27,971 nucleotides of DNA from Methanoculleus sp. UBA374 (GCA_002508705.1 DAYL01000023.1:418-28388), one strand, 5' to 3'. Positions 1-8,446 are shown, counted from the stretch's first letter. Notes: generated by a model from the letters alone, not told the origin. Program-made: numbers and translations.

Positions 1-170
1 CGGTCCATCTCGATGGCACGGCTCTCCTTCATGAACTCCATCTTGCGGGGAGACTGGCGAACACCGTTGTACTTGTAATACTCGGCCGTATCCGACTGGA
101 CATCCTGTCCCTGGAATTTCTCCTTGAGCGCCTTCAGGAACAGTTTCTGGGATCTTTCAATCTTTGCCAT
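1..170 (-). CDS. mcrA: Methyl-coenzyme M reductase alpha subunit, N-terminal fragment (cut by window edge)
   Basis: McrA is the large catalytic subunit of the alpha2-beta2-gamma2 enzyme that makes methane from methyl-CoM and coenzyme B using nickel cofactor F430. Only the first 56 or so codons are here; the rest lies beyond position 1. The visible protein begins MAKIERSQKLFLKALKEKF and continues through a QDVQSDTAEYYKYNG segment, which I recognise as the McrA N-terminus. The active-site residues and modified amino acids are outside the window. The ATG at 168-170 is preceded by AAGGAGTGATAACA, a strong ribosome binding site, and lies 5 bases after the mcrG stop. It is the last gene of mcrBDCGA, the canonical order. 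Confidence 0.95.
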   Translation of the reverse strand, partial: MAKIERSQKLFLKALKEKFQGQDVQSDTAEYYKYNGVRQSPRKMEFMKESRAIEMD

Positions 171-175
171 TGTTA

Positions 176-937
176 TCACTCCTTGGGGAGGAACCCGTAT
201 TTCGTCCGCAGCGTGTGAATGCGCTGGACGTACTCGATGTATTCTTTGTCGTCACGGTACGGGGTGCCGCCGAGTGAGTGGAAGATCGTCGTGTGGGCCT
301 TGAGCCACTTCTCGTCCATGGGCTTGCCGACGGCAACCGCACGGTCGAGGGGCTCGCCGATCTGGTTCTTGACGTAGCGGACGATGCCGTCCTCGCCAAG
401 GACACTCCTCTGGAGCATATCGAACATCATGCCGTTCTCGGCAAGACGGAGCGAGTGACCGTGCACGGTCGCGCCGCGGATGCCGGTGCGGGCCGGGTCG
501 AGGAGCTCGGTGTTGACGAGTTCCTTCGCGTACTTCTCGAGGTCACGCTCACGGCACTCGACGATCTGACGGCCGGAGAGCGTACCGGGGTCGATACCGC
601 GGAAGCGGTAACACTCGGTGTAGGTCCGCTGGTAGGGGTGGCAGGGGGCGAAGAACATCGAGTCTGCGAACTGGATGTAGCGGACCCGGTCGCCGGCCTT
701 TGCACCCTCGGTCGGGGTTACAATCTTCCTGATGGGACAGTCGGGTTCCTGCTGCTCGGCGAGCGGCGGGTGGGCCGTCGGGTAGGCGGCTCCAGGCGCC
801 CTGTGGCCGAGGATCAGTACGATATCCTCATCAGTCACGTCACGCATCTTTTCAAGTTTGTGGCTGGGGTCCATCTGCTTTCGCCGGTTCTCGGCGACCT
901 TGGATGTACCCGGTCCGTATTGGGGCTTGTATGCCAT
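176..937 (-). CDS. mcrG: Methyl-coenzyme M reductase gamma subunit
   Basis: McrG is the small structural and active-site subunit of methyl-CoM reductase in the cytoplasm. The 253-residue product starts MAYKPQYGPGTSKVAENRR and contains the family-typical LILGHRAPGAAYPTAHPPLAE and HGHSLRLAENGMMFDML segments. Its length fits the family. An in-frame ATG at 955 would add six residues (MKVKGN). I prefer 937 because a GGTGA lies directly upstream of it and the known N-terminus begins MAY. It lies between mcrC and mcrA, with 14 bases after the mcrC stop. Confidence 0.96.
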   Translation of the reverse strand: MAYKPQYGPGTSKVAENRRKQMDPSHKLEKMRDVTDEDIVLILGHRAPGAAYPTAHPPLAEQQEPDCPIRKIVTPTEGAKAGDRVRYIQFADSMFFAPCHPYQRTYTECYRFRGIDPGTLSGRQIVECRERDLEKYAKELVNTELLDPARTGIRGATVHGHSLRLAENGMMFDMLQRSVLGEDGIVRYVKNQIGEPLDRAVAVGKPMDEKWLKAHTTIFHSLGGTPYRDDKEYIEYVQRIHTLRTKYGFLPKE

Positions 938-951
938 GTTTCCTTTCACCT

Positions 952-1575
952 TCATGTTGGGTTTTTTAGCACTTTCATCACGGCACGAACGACTTCCGCC
1001 AATTTTTCCCTGCCGGGGGTCTGCCCCCGTGTCACGCCGCTGACGATATCCATCACGATGCCTTTAGTTTTCACCCGGTCGGGCGGCGGCATAACCACCG
1101 CTGTCCTGATTCCCTCCTTTGCGAGATCTTCGAAGTCGATTGGAACCTGGGAAACGACGATCGCCTTGATATTCACGTGCTCAAGGATAAACCGGACTTT
1201 CTGCACGACATGGGAGCGGACATTCCCATGGTGCAGGATGGCAACCTTGTGCTGCTCGATCTGAGCAATCTCCTTCTCCGTCAGGCCAAAGGACGCTCCG
1301 AGAACGTGACCCTTGATAGGGGAATCTGCCGGAACTCCGCTTCCTGCGTTGAGGACAAGCGTCGTCACGGAGAACTCCGCTCCCTCCCTCCGGAGGCCGG
1401 AGGTGATGTCGCAGACCGGTTTTGTAACGTGTCTGCGGCCGGGGGACATTCCGATCACGATCACATCCGGGGACCTGGCTTCGGAGATAGTCCCGCGCTG
1501 GGCAAGACCGCCTCCTTTTCCCATCCCCATGCTCTCGCGGCAGTCGACAACCTGAGTTACTCTTCCGATAGGCAT
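952..1575 (-). CDS. mcrC: Methyl-coenzyme M reductase operon protein C
   Basis: McrC is not part of the catalytic hexamer; the family is associated with the ATP-dependent activation of methyl-CoM reductase. The 207-residue product starts MPIGRVTQVVDCRESMGMGKGGG, followed by SPDVIVIGMSPGRRHVTKPVCDIT and HHGNVRSHVVQKVRFILEHV, all typical of McrC. The frame stays open to 1629, but the start at 1575 matches the conserved MPIGR N-terminus and lies one base from the mcrD stop, which indicates translational coupling. Cys11 and Cys55 or so are visible, but I assign no specific role to them. Confidence 0.93.
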   Translation of the reverse strand: MPIGRVTQVVDCRESMGMGKGGGLAQRGTISEARSPDVIVIGMSPGRRHVTKPVCDITSGLRREGAEFSVTTLVLNAGSGVPADSPIKGHVLGASFGLTEKEIAQIEQHKVAILHHGNVRSHVVQKVRFILEHVNIKAIVVSQVPIDFEDLAKEGIRTAVVMPPPDRVKTKGIVMDIVSGVTRGQTPGREKLAEVVRAVMKVLKNPT

Positions 1576-1576
1576 C

Positions 1577-2053
1577 TTACTTGGTTCCTTGAATAATAAC
1601 AAAGCCGTCTTTCCGTTTCGGATCGACAAGCCCGAGAATGTCTCTGTCAGCGTCAGGTCCGTACTTAGCGTAGTCGGACGTTGTCGGCTGGGTCTTCATG
1701 TACCGTCCCTGCTGGACGGTGCAGGAGAAGTCTTTATCGGCAAAGACTTCGTCAACTGCCTCCCCGATAGCCTGAATGTACGACTCGTCCTCAAGCTCCA
1801 GGATGATCGTTCCGACCTGCACCCGGAGCTGGACGTCCTGGTCTCCGACACGGATGGTCTTACGGTCCGGATGGGGGTTGGGTTTCCCCCGTGCCGGGCC
1901 GTAGGGGACCGTGGCCGGAATGCTGGGTCCATTGATGGACATCCGGCGGATCCCGCCGACCTGAACAAGCCTGTTCAGGAGTTGTTCGGCGGTGTCGGGT
2001 CTGAGGAATCGCGCAGAAACGATTCGAACCTGAGGGTATATGGCGTCAGTCAT
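1577..2053 (-). CDS. mcrD: Methyl-coenzyme M reductase operon protein D
   Basis: McrD is a small non-catalytic protein encoded in nearly all mcr operons and is thought to act as an assembly or binding factor for the reductase. The 158-residue product starts MTDAIYPQVRIVSARFLRPDTAE and has GIRRMSINGPSIPATVPYGPARG and the C-terminal QGRYMKTQPTTSDYAKYG segment, which I recognise from McrD. The start follows an AAGGATACCG spacer, 17 bases after the mcrB stop. Position and length are canonical. Confidence 0.93.
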   Translation of the reverse strand: MTDAIYPQVRIVSARFLRPDTAEQLLNRLVQVGGIRRMSINGPSIPATVPYGPARGKPNPHPDRKTIRVGDQDVQLRVQVGTIILELEDESYIQAIGEAVDEVFADKDFSCTVQQGRYMKTQPTTSDYAKYGPDADRDILGLVDPKRKDGFVIIQGTK

Positions 2054-2070
2054 CGGTATCCTTGTGTTAC

Positions 2071-3375
2071 TTACACACCCTGTGCGATCTGCTGGATCGG
2101 CTTGTTGAAGACGTCAACCTGGCCGTAGGTGTCGGCGTAGATCTTCGAGGTGCCCTCGGGCGCGAACATCTGGGTTCCGGCGTCGAGTGCAGCAGCGGCG
2201 ACCACGCACGGGATGGCCACACCGGCGGCGTGGCGGGTCACGACGTGGTTGCCGTTGAAGATACCGGGGCCGCCGCCGCCGTAGATCGAGTGGCTGAAGA
2301 ACGAGAACCCGACGGCGGTACCCATGACACGGCCGTAGTCGCAGCCGGGGAGCCCGGTCTCGTGCTCAAGCAGGTCGTTGAAGTACAGGAGCGTCGAGGA
2401 GACCGCCTGGGCGAACCGTCCGGCACCGCAGTTGACCATGGTGGCCGCCATGGTTCCCGCAGCAGCGTAGGCGTTCCAGAGCATGGGGTCCTTCGTGTCG
2501 TAGAACTGGAAGTAGCCGCTCTTCTTCCCCGGGGCGATGACCCGATCGTCGATGGCCCGCTCGACAAGACTCTGGACGACGGTACCGATGGTTCCGGTTG
2601 CCCCGTTCTTCTTGACGAGGTCGTAGACCAGGTTGTTCGCGTTCAGGCCCTGGTAGGCGTAGGCGAGCAGCTGGGCGCGCTCGAACGGTCCGATGGCGTT
2701 ACCCATCTCAAACATTCCTGCCTGCTCAAAGGTGGACGCAAGTGCGGCACCCTGCATCGCGTTCCTGCCGGTCATCATAACGGTGTGGTTGACCGGGATG
2801 TTCCGGAGCGCGTAGCCGAGACCTTCGTTGTTCTGGGGGATCGACAGGATGGATGTGACGTTGGCGCCGGAGAGGTCCATCGTGTGCGGGTAGGAACCCC
2901 AGACTGCCGACTTGACCATCGGTGCGTCGAACGCTCCGATGTTGAACTGCTCGACAATCGCGTAGGTTGTCGCGGCTGCGACCGAGGTGATCGCTGCATC
3001 GTAGGTGGCCGCGGCCTCGAGGCGGGTGCTGGGAGCCTCGACGAGGATGAGTTTACCGCCGTTGAATTCGCGGATCTGGGTGTCGTCACCCTCTTCGACC
3101 TGGACCATCTCCTTGATCTTGGCGATGATGGCGTCTTTGTTGCCGACGATATCCAGGTTCATCTCGCGGCCGAGAACGTTCCCCTTTGCTACCTTTCCGG
3201 TCTTCAGGCCATCCTGGATCCCGTTGAGGTTGACTGCGACCGTCCTCTTGGTGAGGTCGATGAGTTTCCGGGTCGCCGGGTTGACCAGCGGGCTGATCTT
3301 CTCGAGCGGCACGCCGCTCTTCAACTGCTTGCCTGCATCATCGTACAGGTCAATAGTTTCCTTGTATTTTGCCAT
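2071..3375 (-). CDS. mcrB: Methyl-coenzyme M reductase beta subunit
   Basis: McrB is the beta subunit of methyl-CoM reductase. With McrA and McrG it forms the F430 pocket that joins methyl-CoM and coenzyme B into methane and heterodisulfide. The 434-residue product starts MAKYKETIDLYDDAGKQL and carries the family stretches GCDYGRVMGTAVGFSFFSHSIYGGGGPG, NHVVTRHAAGVAIP and the C-terminal EGTSKIYADTYGQVDVFN. It is the first gene of the operon, with a GGAGG six bases before the ATG. The long upstream region contains several TATA-like boxes, which suits a very highly expressed gene. Confidence 0.97.
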   Translation of the reverse strand: MAKYKETIDLYDDAGKQLKSGVPLEKISPLVNPATRKLIDLTKRTVAVNLNGIQDGLKTGKVAKGNVLGREMNLDIVGNKDAIIAKIKEMVQVEEGDDTQIREFNGGKLILVEAPSTRLEAAATYDAAITSVAAATTYAIVEQFNIGAFDAPMVKSAVWGSYPHTMDLSGANVTSILSIPQNNEGLGYALRNIPVNHTVMMTGRNAMQGAALASTFEQAGMFEMGNAIGPFERAQLLAYAYQGLNANNLVYDLVKKNGATGTIGTVVQSLVERAIDDRVIAPGKKSGYFQFYDTKDPMLWNAYAAAGTMAATMVNCGAGRFAQAVSSTLLYFNDLLEHETGLPGCDYGRVMGTAVGFSFFSHSIYGGGGPGIFNGNHVVTRHAAGVAIPCVVAAAALDAGTQMFAPEGTSKIYADTYGQVDVFNKPIQQIAQGV

Positions 3376-3508
3376 AATTTTCCTCCATTACCCTCTTTAA
3401 GTGCATACAATCGGGAACTGTGAACTGAACGCTAAAAGCATCGCTGACTGTGGCTGCTGGTGACTACTGCACGTCCTCGTGGGACAAAAAGATAGTAACC
3501 TTCTCTGA

Positions 3509-3613
3509 CGATATAAGCATTGCTATTTATGTCTCCACTAAAATATATCCCATGCGTGAAATATTAACGATCCATTGAATAATGGCCGATTAGACAGAAT
3601 AGCGTATATATTG
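3509..3613 (-). promoter_or_regulatory. mcr promoter region with three TATA-like boxes
   Basis: Reading the minus strand toward mcrB, three AT-rich TATA-like elements occur: AATATATACG at about 3604-3613, GGATATATTTTAG at about 3538-3550, and CTTATATCG at about 3509-3518. An archaeal start site lies about 25 bases after the TATA box. The last two would therefore give leaders of roughly 110-140 bases before the mcrB ATG at 3375. I cannot say which box is used. The stretch 3376-3508 holds no credible gene and is probably a long 5' leader. Confidence 0.5.
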
Positions 3614-3649
3614 TGCCCCTTTTTTGGGTGATATGAAACCCCCTCTACG

Positions 3650-3666
3650 GTAACACGTCGTGCTAC
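3650..3666. promoter_or_regulatory. 17-base near-palindrome, possible operator
   Basis: The sequence GTAACACGTCGTGCTAC reads as two eight-base arms (GTAaCACG and CGTGcTAC) around a central T, with one mismatch per arm. It lies between the fwdC end and the mcr TATA-like boxes. It could be a protein-binding site upstream of mcr or part of the 3' region of the fwd transcript. Its function is inferred from symmetry and location only. Confidence 0.3.
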
Positions 3667-3725
3667 ATTTTTAAAACATCTCGCATCAACTCTACGATTT
3701 TCAGACTATTTCGTGGACGTGATAG

Positions 3726-3733
3726 AAAAAAAA
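3726..3733 (-). terminator. Oligo-T terminator after fwdC
   Basis: Eight consecutive T residues on the minus strand begin 5 bases beyond the fwdC stop codon. T-runs are the usual archaeal termination signal. This would separate the long fwd-hdr transcript from the mcr transcript that lies in the same direction, perhaps incompletely. Confidence 0.5.
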
Positions 3734-3738
3734 GGTAT

Positions 3739-4545
3739 TCAGGCCTGGATCTGCTGGTATAATTTGCCGTAGATCGTCTGGCCTTTCCTCTTTCGGTGGC
3801 GCTCCCCAAGGTCGCCCTCATAGAGGGCAAACCGCCCTTTGGTGCCGTCCACCTCGAGATCGACATCTTCGCGGTATGCAAACCCGGGCATCATGCGATC
3901 GATGCTGCCGAAGACGTAGATCTCCCCCTCCACCATCTGGCCGCCGAGCCTGCTCTTTGCATTGCCTTTGACGACGATCCTGCCTCCCTCGGCATGCGTG
4001 GCAACGTGAACGTCGACATCGCCGCCGACGACGATCTCCCCGCCGTTCATGAACGTGCCGATATCGCTCCCGGCATTGCCCATGACGGTGATCTTGCCGC
4101 CCTGCATGCCGCGCCAGTCGCCACGGTATGCCGCACCGAGGTAGTTTCCCGCGTTGCCCTTGATGACAATCTCGCCGCCCTTCATACCGGTTCCGGCAAA
4201 GGCGTCGACATTTCCGTTCACGGTGATCTTGCCGCCCTGCATCCAGGCGCCGACATACATATCGGCGTCGCCGTTCACAACGACTTCGCCGTCGGTCATC
4301 TTCATGCCGATATACTTGACCCGGGAGAGGTCGCCGTTAACGACGATCTTCGTCTCGGCCGGGGTTGCCCCGGTCCGGCCGGCGACCTCAAAGAAGTCTC
4401 CGAGCCGGTGCGGTTCCTTCCCTATGTATACAGGGAGGTCGACAATCTCTTCCGTCTTCTTCCCGGCGAACGTATCGGGGCTGATGGTGTCGGCCTCGAG
4501 GTACAGTTCGGGCTGGTTCTTTATGGTGAGTGTAACTGTTTCCAT
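3739..4545 (-). CDS. fwdC: Formylmethanofuran dehydrogenase subunit C
   Basis: FwdC is the beta-helical scaffold subunit of the tungsten or molybdenum enzyme that fixes CO2 onto methanofuran as the first step of methanogenesis. The 268-residue product has an N-terminal METVTLTIKNQPEL region and then repeated turns of the form GGxIxVxGxAxxxxGxxMxGG between about residues 65 and 215 (for example MQGGKITVNGN, MKGGEIVIKGN, MNGGEIVVGGD). This is the GXGXG motif family shared with glutamate synthase. It is the last gene of the ten-gene operon. Its GAGGTG ribosome binding site overlaps the fwdA stop, and a T-run follows. Confidence 0.95.
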   Translation of the reverse strand: METVTLTIKNQPELYLEADTISPDTFAGKKTEEIVDLPVYIGKEPHRLGDFFEVAGRTGATPAETKIVVNGDLSRVKYIGMKMTDGEVVVNGDADMYVGAWMQGGKITVNGNVDAFAGTGMKGGEIVIKGNAGNYLGAAYRGDWRGMQGGKITVMGNAGSDIGTFMNGGEIVVGGDVDVHVATHAEGGRIVVKGNAKSRLGGQMVEGEIYVFGSIDRMMPGFAYREDVDLEVDGTKGRFALYEGDLGERHRKRKGQTIYGKLYQQIQA

Positions 4546-4557
4546 CCTTCCTGCACC

Positions 4558-6264
4558 TCACTGTGTGGCATCAACCTCAATCACGTACGGGTTTTGGAGA
4601 TAGTGCCCGGTAACTTCGTAGTTGTTCAGGGTGACGGTATAGTAGCGGAGGAACTTCTCCTTGACATCCCGCATCACCTGCGGGTTCTCGTTGACGTGAG
4701 CGTTCACCCAGAGGGTCCGCTTGTTGCCGTTCGAGACGATCTCGCCGTCGTTGATGATCTGGACACCCGACTTGAAGAGGCACCTCGCATTCGAGAACGC
4801 CTTCTCGATATCGTCGGGCGCGTAAGGCTTGTTCGGGTTGAAGTCAAAGACGGCGACATCCGCTTCGAGACCGGGGGCAAGCCCGCCGTACATGTGCGAA
4901 AGGCCGAGCGCTTTCGCCGGTCCTGCGCGGGTCATCTGCGCGATCTCGTAGAGGTCGAGTTCGCGGTCGATGCCGGCAAGGTTGGTCGCATCGATGACCT
5001 TGTCCCGGTACTTAAGCGCGTCGAACTGCTGCTTGCGCGCTTCAGTGCTCATGAGCCACTTCATGATCCGCGGGTAGCGGAAGAACGGTCCGGCGTTCGG
5101 GTGGTCGGTGGTCAGGAAAACCCGCATGGGATCCTTTGCAAGCAGGGCGAGTTCAAGGCCGATGGCCCACTGGATACCGCAGACCTTGATGTTCGGGCTG
5201 TAGATGTACGGGACGACACCGGACCCCGTCTCGAGTTCCACGTCGGCGTTTGCCCACTTTAAGTGGTTCAACTCGGTGAGGTGGTGCTCGAACGGTCCGT
5301 CGGCGGTCATGGTCGTGGTCTCGTCGAGCGTCACCTGACCCATGTCGATGGTGATGTTGTCGTGAGAGTTCACGTAGTCCATGATCTCCTTTGCTCTTGA
5401 GTCCACATTCGCCCAGGAGTCCCCGCCGTAGGAGTGGAACTGGACGTGGGTGTGGTGCATCACCTGGTCGCGGCCGAACCTGCTGTTCGGCTTGAGGCCT
5501 TCGGAGAGCTTGAACGTATCGAGAGTCGTCGTATAGTTGCCGGGGTTTCCGAGATTGTTCGTGTGAACGTGCATCGAGTGCGGGAGACCGAGGTACTCGT
5601 TCGCCTCGATGAGCCCCTTGACGATCTCTGCCGGGGTGATGTCGAAGTAGGGGACCGGGTCGTGAATGTTCTCACAGTTCAGGCCCCATGCCCAGGCTTC
5701 GGTGCCGCCGGGGTTGACGACCTTGACCGCGTAGCCCTTCGTGGCCCGCAGGAGCCAGGCAATGTAGGCCGCGGTATTCTCGATCTCGTGGTTCTTCAGA
5801 TACTCGAGCACGAACCAGTTGTTTCCGAAGACCGGATAGGCGCCCTGATCGAGGATCGGCGTGTCCCGCATCTCCTCGTGGGTGTGCCGGGCGTAGAGCG
5901 GCGGCATGGCCGCTTCCATCACCGTGGTGTAGCCCATGTGGGCGTACGTGTAGCCGGTCCGGATCGTTGTCGGGACCGAGAACCCACCCTGCATCCGCTC
6001 GATGCCGTGTCCGGGCTTGTAGCCAAAGAGTTTATCTTCCGGGCGGAAGTTCCGGCCCATATTCACCTTCGGGCCGGCAACATGAGCGTGAATATCGACA
6101 CCGCCGGCCATGACGGTCTTACCTGTGGCGTCGACGACCTTCGGGTTTTTAACCGCATCGGCTTCGACGATCTTGCCGTCCTTGATGGCGATATCGGTTG
6201 CATCTCCCCTGATCCCGAGGACCGGGTCGAAGACGAAGCCGTTCTTGATGAGATATTCTGCCAT
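4558..6264 (-). CDS. fwdA: Formylmethanofuran dehydrogenase subunit A (amidohydrolase)
   Basis: FwdA condenses formate, made from CO2 in FwdB and delivered through an internal tunnel, with methanofuran. The 568-residue protein belongs to the amidohydrolase superfamily. DIHAH gives His59 and His61, Lys181 in GYAVKVVNPGG is the likely carboxylated metal-bridging lysine, MHVHTNN gives His232 and His234, and TTDHPNAGP gives Asp387 of the binuclear metal site. These assignments come from motif matching to the characterised enzyme. The start at MAEYLIKNG is chosen over an upstream ATG at 6306 because that one would run back into fwdB; the gap to fwdB is 4 bases. Confidence 0.96.
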   Translation of the reverse strand: MAEYLIKNGFVFDPVLGIRGDATDIAIKDGKIVEADAVKNPKVVDATGKTVMAGGVDIHAHVAGPKVNMGRNFRPEDKLFGYKPGHGIERMQGGFSVPTTIRTGYTYAHMGYTTVMEAAMPPLYARHTHEEMRDTPILDQGAYPVFGNNWFVLEYLKNHEIENTAAYIAWLLRATKGYAVKVVNPGGTEAWAWGLNCENIHDPVPYFDITPAEIVKGLIEANEYLGLPHSMHVHTNNLGNPGNYTTTLDTFKLSEGLKPNSRFGRDQVMHHTHVQFHSYGGDSWANVDSRAKEIMDYVNSHDNITIDMGQVTLDETTTMTADGPFEHHLTELNHLKWANADVELETGSGVVPYIYSPNIKVCGIQWAIGLELALLAKDPMRVFLTTDHPNAGPFFRYPRIMKWLMSTEARKQQFDALKYRDKVIDATNLAGIDRELDLYEIAQMTRAGPAKALGLSHMYGGLAPGLEADVAVFDFNPNKPYAPDDIEKAFSNARCLFKSGVQIINDGEIVSNGNKRTLWVNAHVNENPQVMRDVKEKFLRYYTVTLNNYEVTGHYLQNPYVIEVDATQ

Positions 6265-6268
6265 CGTT

Positions 6269-7582
6269 TTACACCCCCTTAATCTCCTTGACGCGTGCGA
6301 GGACACGCCCGAGGAACTCTTCGTCGGTCATCATCCCCTCCGGGGGTTCGACGACCTTTCTCGTCTCAATCGGCACGTTGTCCATCCGATATGCGCATCC
6401 GCCCACCTCGACGCCCACGAAGGCGACCGGGACATGGACCTTGCAGACCTCGGTGGTCGGGGTCTCATGCGGGTCGATGGCGATCGAGGGGAGGCCGTAA
6501 ATCTTCTTCACCGAACTGAACGGGAAGTGCGCGCCGGGATCGCTTCCGAGGACGAAGATGGCATCCACTTCGTTCCTGCGGAGCAGGTCGTTGGAGGTTG
6601 TCTCACCGGGGTTGTACCGCGCGAATCCGCGGGAGAGGTCCACCGCGAAGGGGAACCCGAACTGCCAGCCCCAGACCTGGCCGGAGCCGGTGACGTTGTA
6701 GTGCCCGCGCATCGGCATGATGGCGGCTTTCGTGTACTCGTTCAAGTCACGGGTGAGCGCGATGGCCGCATCGATGTTGTGGTTCTTTCCAAGCGACTGC
6801 GTCACGCCCATACCGAAGAAGATGATCGCAAAGCGGCCGCTCTTGAGTGTCTCGGCAACCTCGTTGATCCTGTTTTTCGGTATTCCGGCGACGACGTCGG
6901 GGAGTTCCCCGCCCTTGAGCGCCACACGGAGTGCGTCGAGGAGTTCGTAGTCTTCTCCCTGCTCGATCTGCAGGTGGATATCCGCCATCTTGGCGGTGTC
7001 GGTGACACGCGGGTCGACGACGATCATCTTCCTGCCCGCATGACCCTTGCCGGTGAAGAATCCCCGGGGGAAGATAGAATATCGGGACATGTGTCTCGGA
7101 TGGGCGTGTGCCGGATTGCAGCCCCAGAAGAGGATGCGGTCGGCCCGGTTCTTGACCTCCCCAAGCGTGCAGCTCGGGATACCGATATCCTGAACCGCGA
7201 TAAGGGATGTTCCATGGCAGACGGTCGCGGTGTTGTCCATGACCGCTCCGACAAGTTCACCGATCTCGGACCCGAGAGACTGGGCCTCACAGTTTGTGGA
7301 GCTCCAGCCGTACATCAGGGGCTTCTTTGCTTCGGTAAGCATCCGGGCGGTGTAGTCGACTGCCTCCTCGTAGGAGATCTCCTTCCAGGACCCATCCTCC
7401 TGTCGCATACGGGGGTGGGTGATGCGGTCTTTTGCCTGAGAGTGGAGGAACTTTTCGGCGCCGATGGCGCATGCGTTGTATACGTCGTGAAGTTCCTTTC
7501 CGTCATCGCTGACGACGACCTCGAGGTCGTCGCAAAGTGTCCCGCAGAACGGGCAGACTACGTCGGTTACCGTCTTTGTCAT
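6269..7582 (-). CDS. fwdB: Formylmethanofuran dehydrogenase subunit B (W/Mo-bis-pterin catalytic subunit)
   Basis: FwdB reduces CO2 to formate at a tungsten or molybdenum bis-pterin site, with electrons from a [4Fe-4S] cluster. The N-terminus has CPFCGTLC (Cys10, Cys13, Cys17) and Cys38 in YNACAIG, the expected cluster ligands. Cys122 in TATVCHGTS fits the metal ligand, which is selenocysteine in some methanogens; here it is an ordinary TGC/TGT cysteine. The length of 437 residues is normal. I cannot tell from sequence whether W or Mo is used, so fmdB would be an equally valid name. ATGA overlaps join it to fwdD. Confidence 0.95.
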   Translation of the reverse strand: MTKTVTDVVCPFCGTLCDDLEVVVSDDGKELHDVYNACAIGAEKFLHSQAKDRITHPRMRQEDGSWKEISYEEAVDYTARMLTEAKKPLMYGWSSTNCEAQSLGSEIGELVGAVMDNTATVCHGTSLIAVQDIGIPSCTLGEVKNRADRILFWGCNPAHAHPRHMSRYSIFPRGFFTGKGHAGRKMIVVDPRVTDTAKMADIHLQIEQGEDYELLDALRVALKGGELPDVVAGIPKNRINEVAETLKSGRFAIIFFGMGVTQSLGKNHNIDAAIALTRDLNEYTKAAIMPMRGHYNVTGSGQVWGWQFGFPFAVDLSRGFARYNPGETTSNDLLRRNEVDAIFVLGSDPGAHFPFSSVKKIYGLPSIAIDPHETPTTEVCKVHVPVAFVGVEVGGCAYRMDNVPIETRKVVEPPEGMMTDEEFLGRVLARVKEIKGV

Positions 7583-7980
7583 GCTAGTTCACCCCTGCAT
7601 GCCTTACGCACCAGTTCCAGTGAGCTGAGAACCGGTTCGTTCTTGGCGACTTCTACCTTGACGGGGGTACCCTTGAATGTGGGCATCCCCGTTGAGTAGG
7701 TGTTCGGGTTGACTATCATGTTTGCCCACGGACCCATCGGTATATATGCTACACCGGGATGGGGACCCTGGGTTGCCTCGACCGCCTTGACGACGACGCT
7801 TCCGTAGTTGCTGGTGACACGTACGTTCGTGTTGCGGAAAGCTCCCAGCTTCTTAAAGTCCGCCGGGTCCAGTTCAATAATCCCGCAGGCGTCGGTGTAG
7901 GCGGGTTTTTCCTTCCCCGCCTCCATCGACACCCCCTGCTGGATGGTGCGACCCGTGATCAGATTTACATTGATTGCCAT
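7579..7980 (-). CDS. fwdD: Formylmethanofuran dehydrogenase subunit D (pterin dinucleotide-binding)
   Basis: FwdD provides the molybdopterin-dinucleotide-binding barrel that in other formate dehydrogenase-like enzymes is the C-terminal domain of the large subunit; here it is a separate 133-residue protein working with FwdB. It starts MAINVNLITGRTIQQGVSMEAGK and includes GPHPGVAYIPMGPWANMIVNP, typical of the domain. GGGGATGA upstream serves as the ribosome binding site, and the gene overlaps fwdB by 4 bases. A 40-base AT-rich gap separates it from mvhD, the largest gap inside the operon, and could host an internal promoter. Confidence 0.93.
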   Translation of the reverse strand: MAINVNLITGRTIQQGVSMEAGKEKPAYTDACGIIELDPADFKKLGAFRNTNVRVTSNYGSVVVKAVEATQGPHPGVAYIPMGPWANMIVNPNTYSTGMPTFKGTPVKVEVAKNEPVLSSLELVRKACRGELA

Positions 7981-8020
7981 TGTTATTCATCCCCTGTCTA
8001 TTATTATTGTTTTATTATAT

Positions 8021-8446
8021 TTACTTGGCAAATTCTTTAAGCGGGCTTGGACCAAGCTCGTGGATGGTCTTGACGACGTCCGTCATGACCGTGCCCCATT
8101 TTGCACCTTCCGATGCGGAGACGAAGGTCATTCTGAGACGCTTGTCGTCAAGACCGATGTTCTTGAGGACACTCTTCAAGAGGAACATCCTCTTTGCAGC
8201 CTTGAAGTTGCCCTCAAGATAGTGGCAGTCACCGAAGTGACACCCGGAGACCAGCACGCCGTCCGCCCCGTCCTGGAAGGCCTTCAGGATGAAGAGGGGG
8301 TCGATCCGTCCCGTGCACATCACGCGGATGGAACGGATGTCTGGCGGGTACTGGATACGAGCGCCGCCGGCAAGGTCTGCGCCTGCGTAGGAACACCAGT
8401 TGCAGATGATGGCGATAATCTTTGGTTTCCAGTTCTCATCAGCCAT
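8021..8446 (-). CDS. mvhD: MvhD-type iron-sulfur subunit (electron input to HdrA)
   Basis: MvhD is a [2Fe-2S] protein that carries electrons from a hydrogenase or formate dehydrogenase into the flavin of HdrA. The 141-residue product shows the family cysteines in IICNWCSYAGADLAGG, RVMCTGRIDP and SGCHFGDCHYLEGN. No hydrogenase subunits (mvhA, mvhG) sit beside it, so it must couple to an electron donor encoded elsewhere. Its start codon abuts the hdrA stop, and its ribosome binding site GGAGGTGA lies inside the last codons of hdrA. Confidence 0.93.
   Translation of the reverse strand: MADENWKPKIIAIICNWCSYAGADLAGGARIQYPPDIRSIRVMCTGRIDPLFILKAFQDGADGVLVSGCHFGDCHYLEGNFKAAKRMFLLKSVLKNIGLDDKRLRMTFVSASEGAKWGTVMTDVVKTIHELGPSPLKEFAK

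Noticed and set aside
938..955. mcrG start at ATG 955
   Set aside because: It would overlap the mcrC stop and precede the GGTGA ribosome binding site; the conserved N-terminus MAYKPQYGPG starts at 937.
3611..3629. CCCCTTTTTTGGG as a terminator hairpin in the mcr upstream region
   Set aside because: The stem is only three to four pairs and is not placed after a gene end on the plus strand; the T8 run beyond fwdC is a better terminator.
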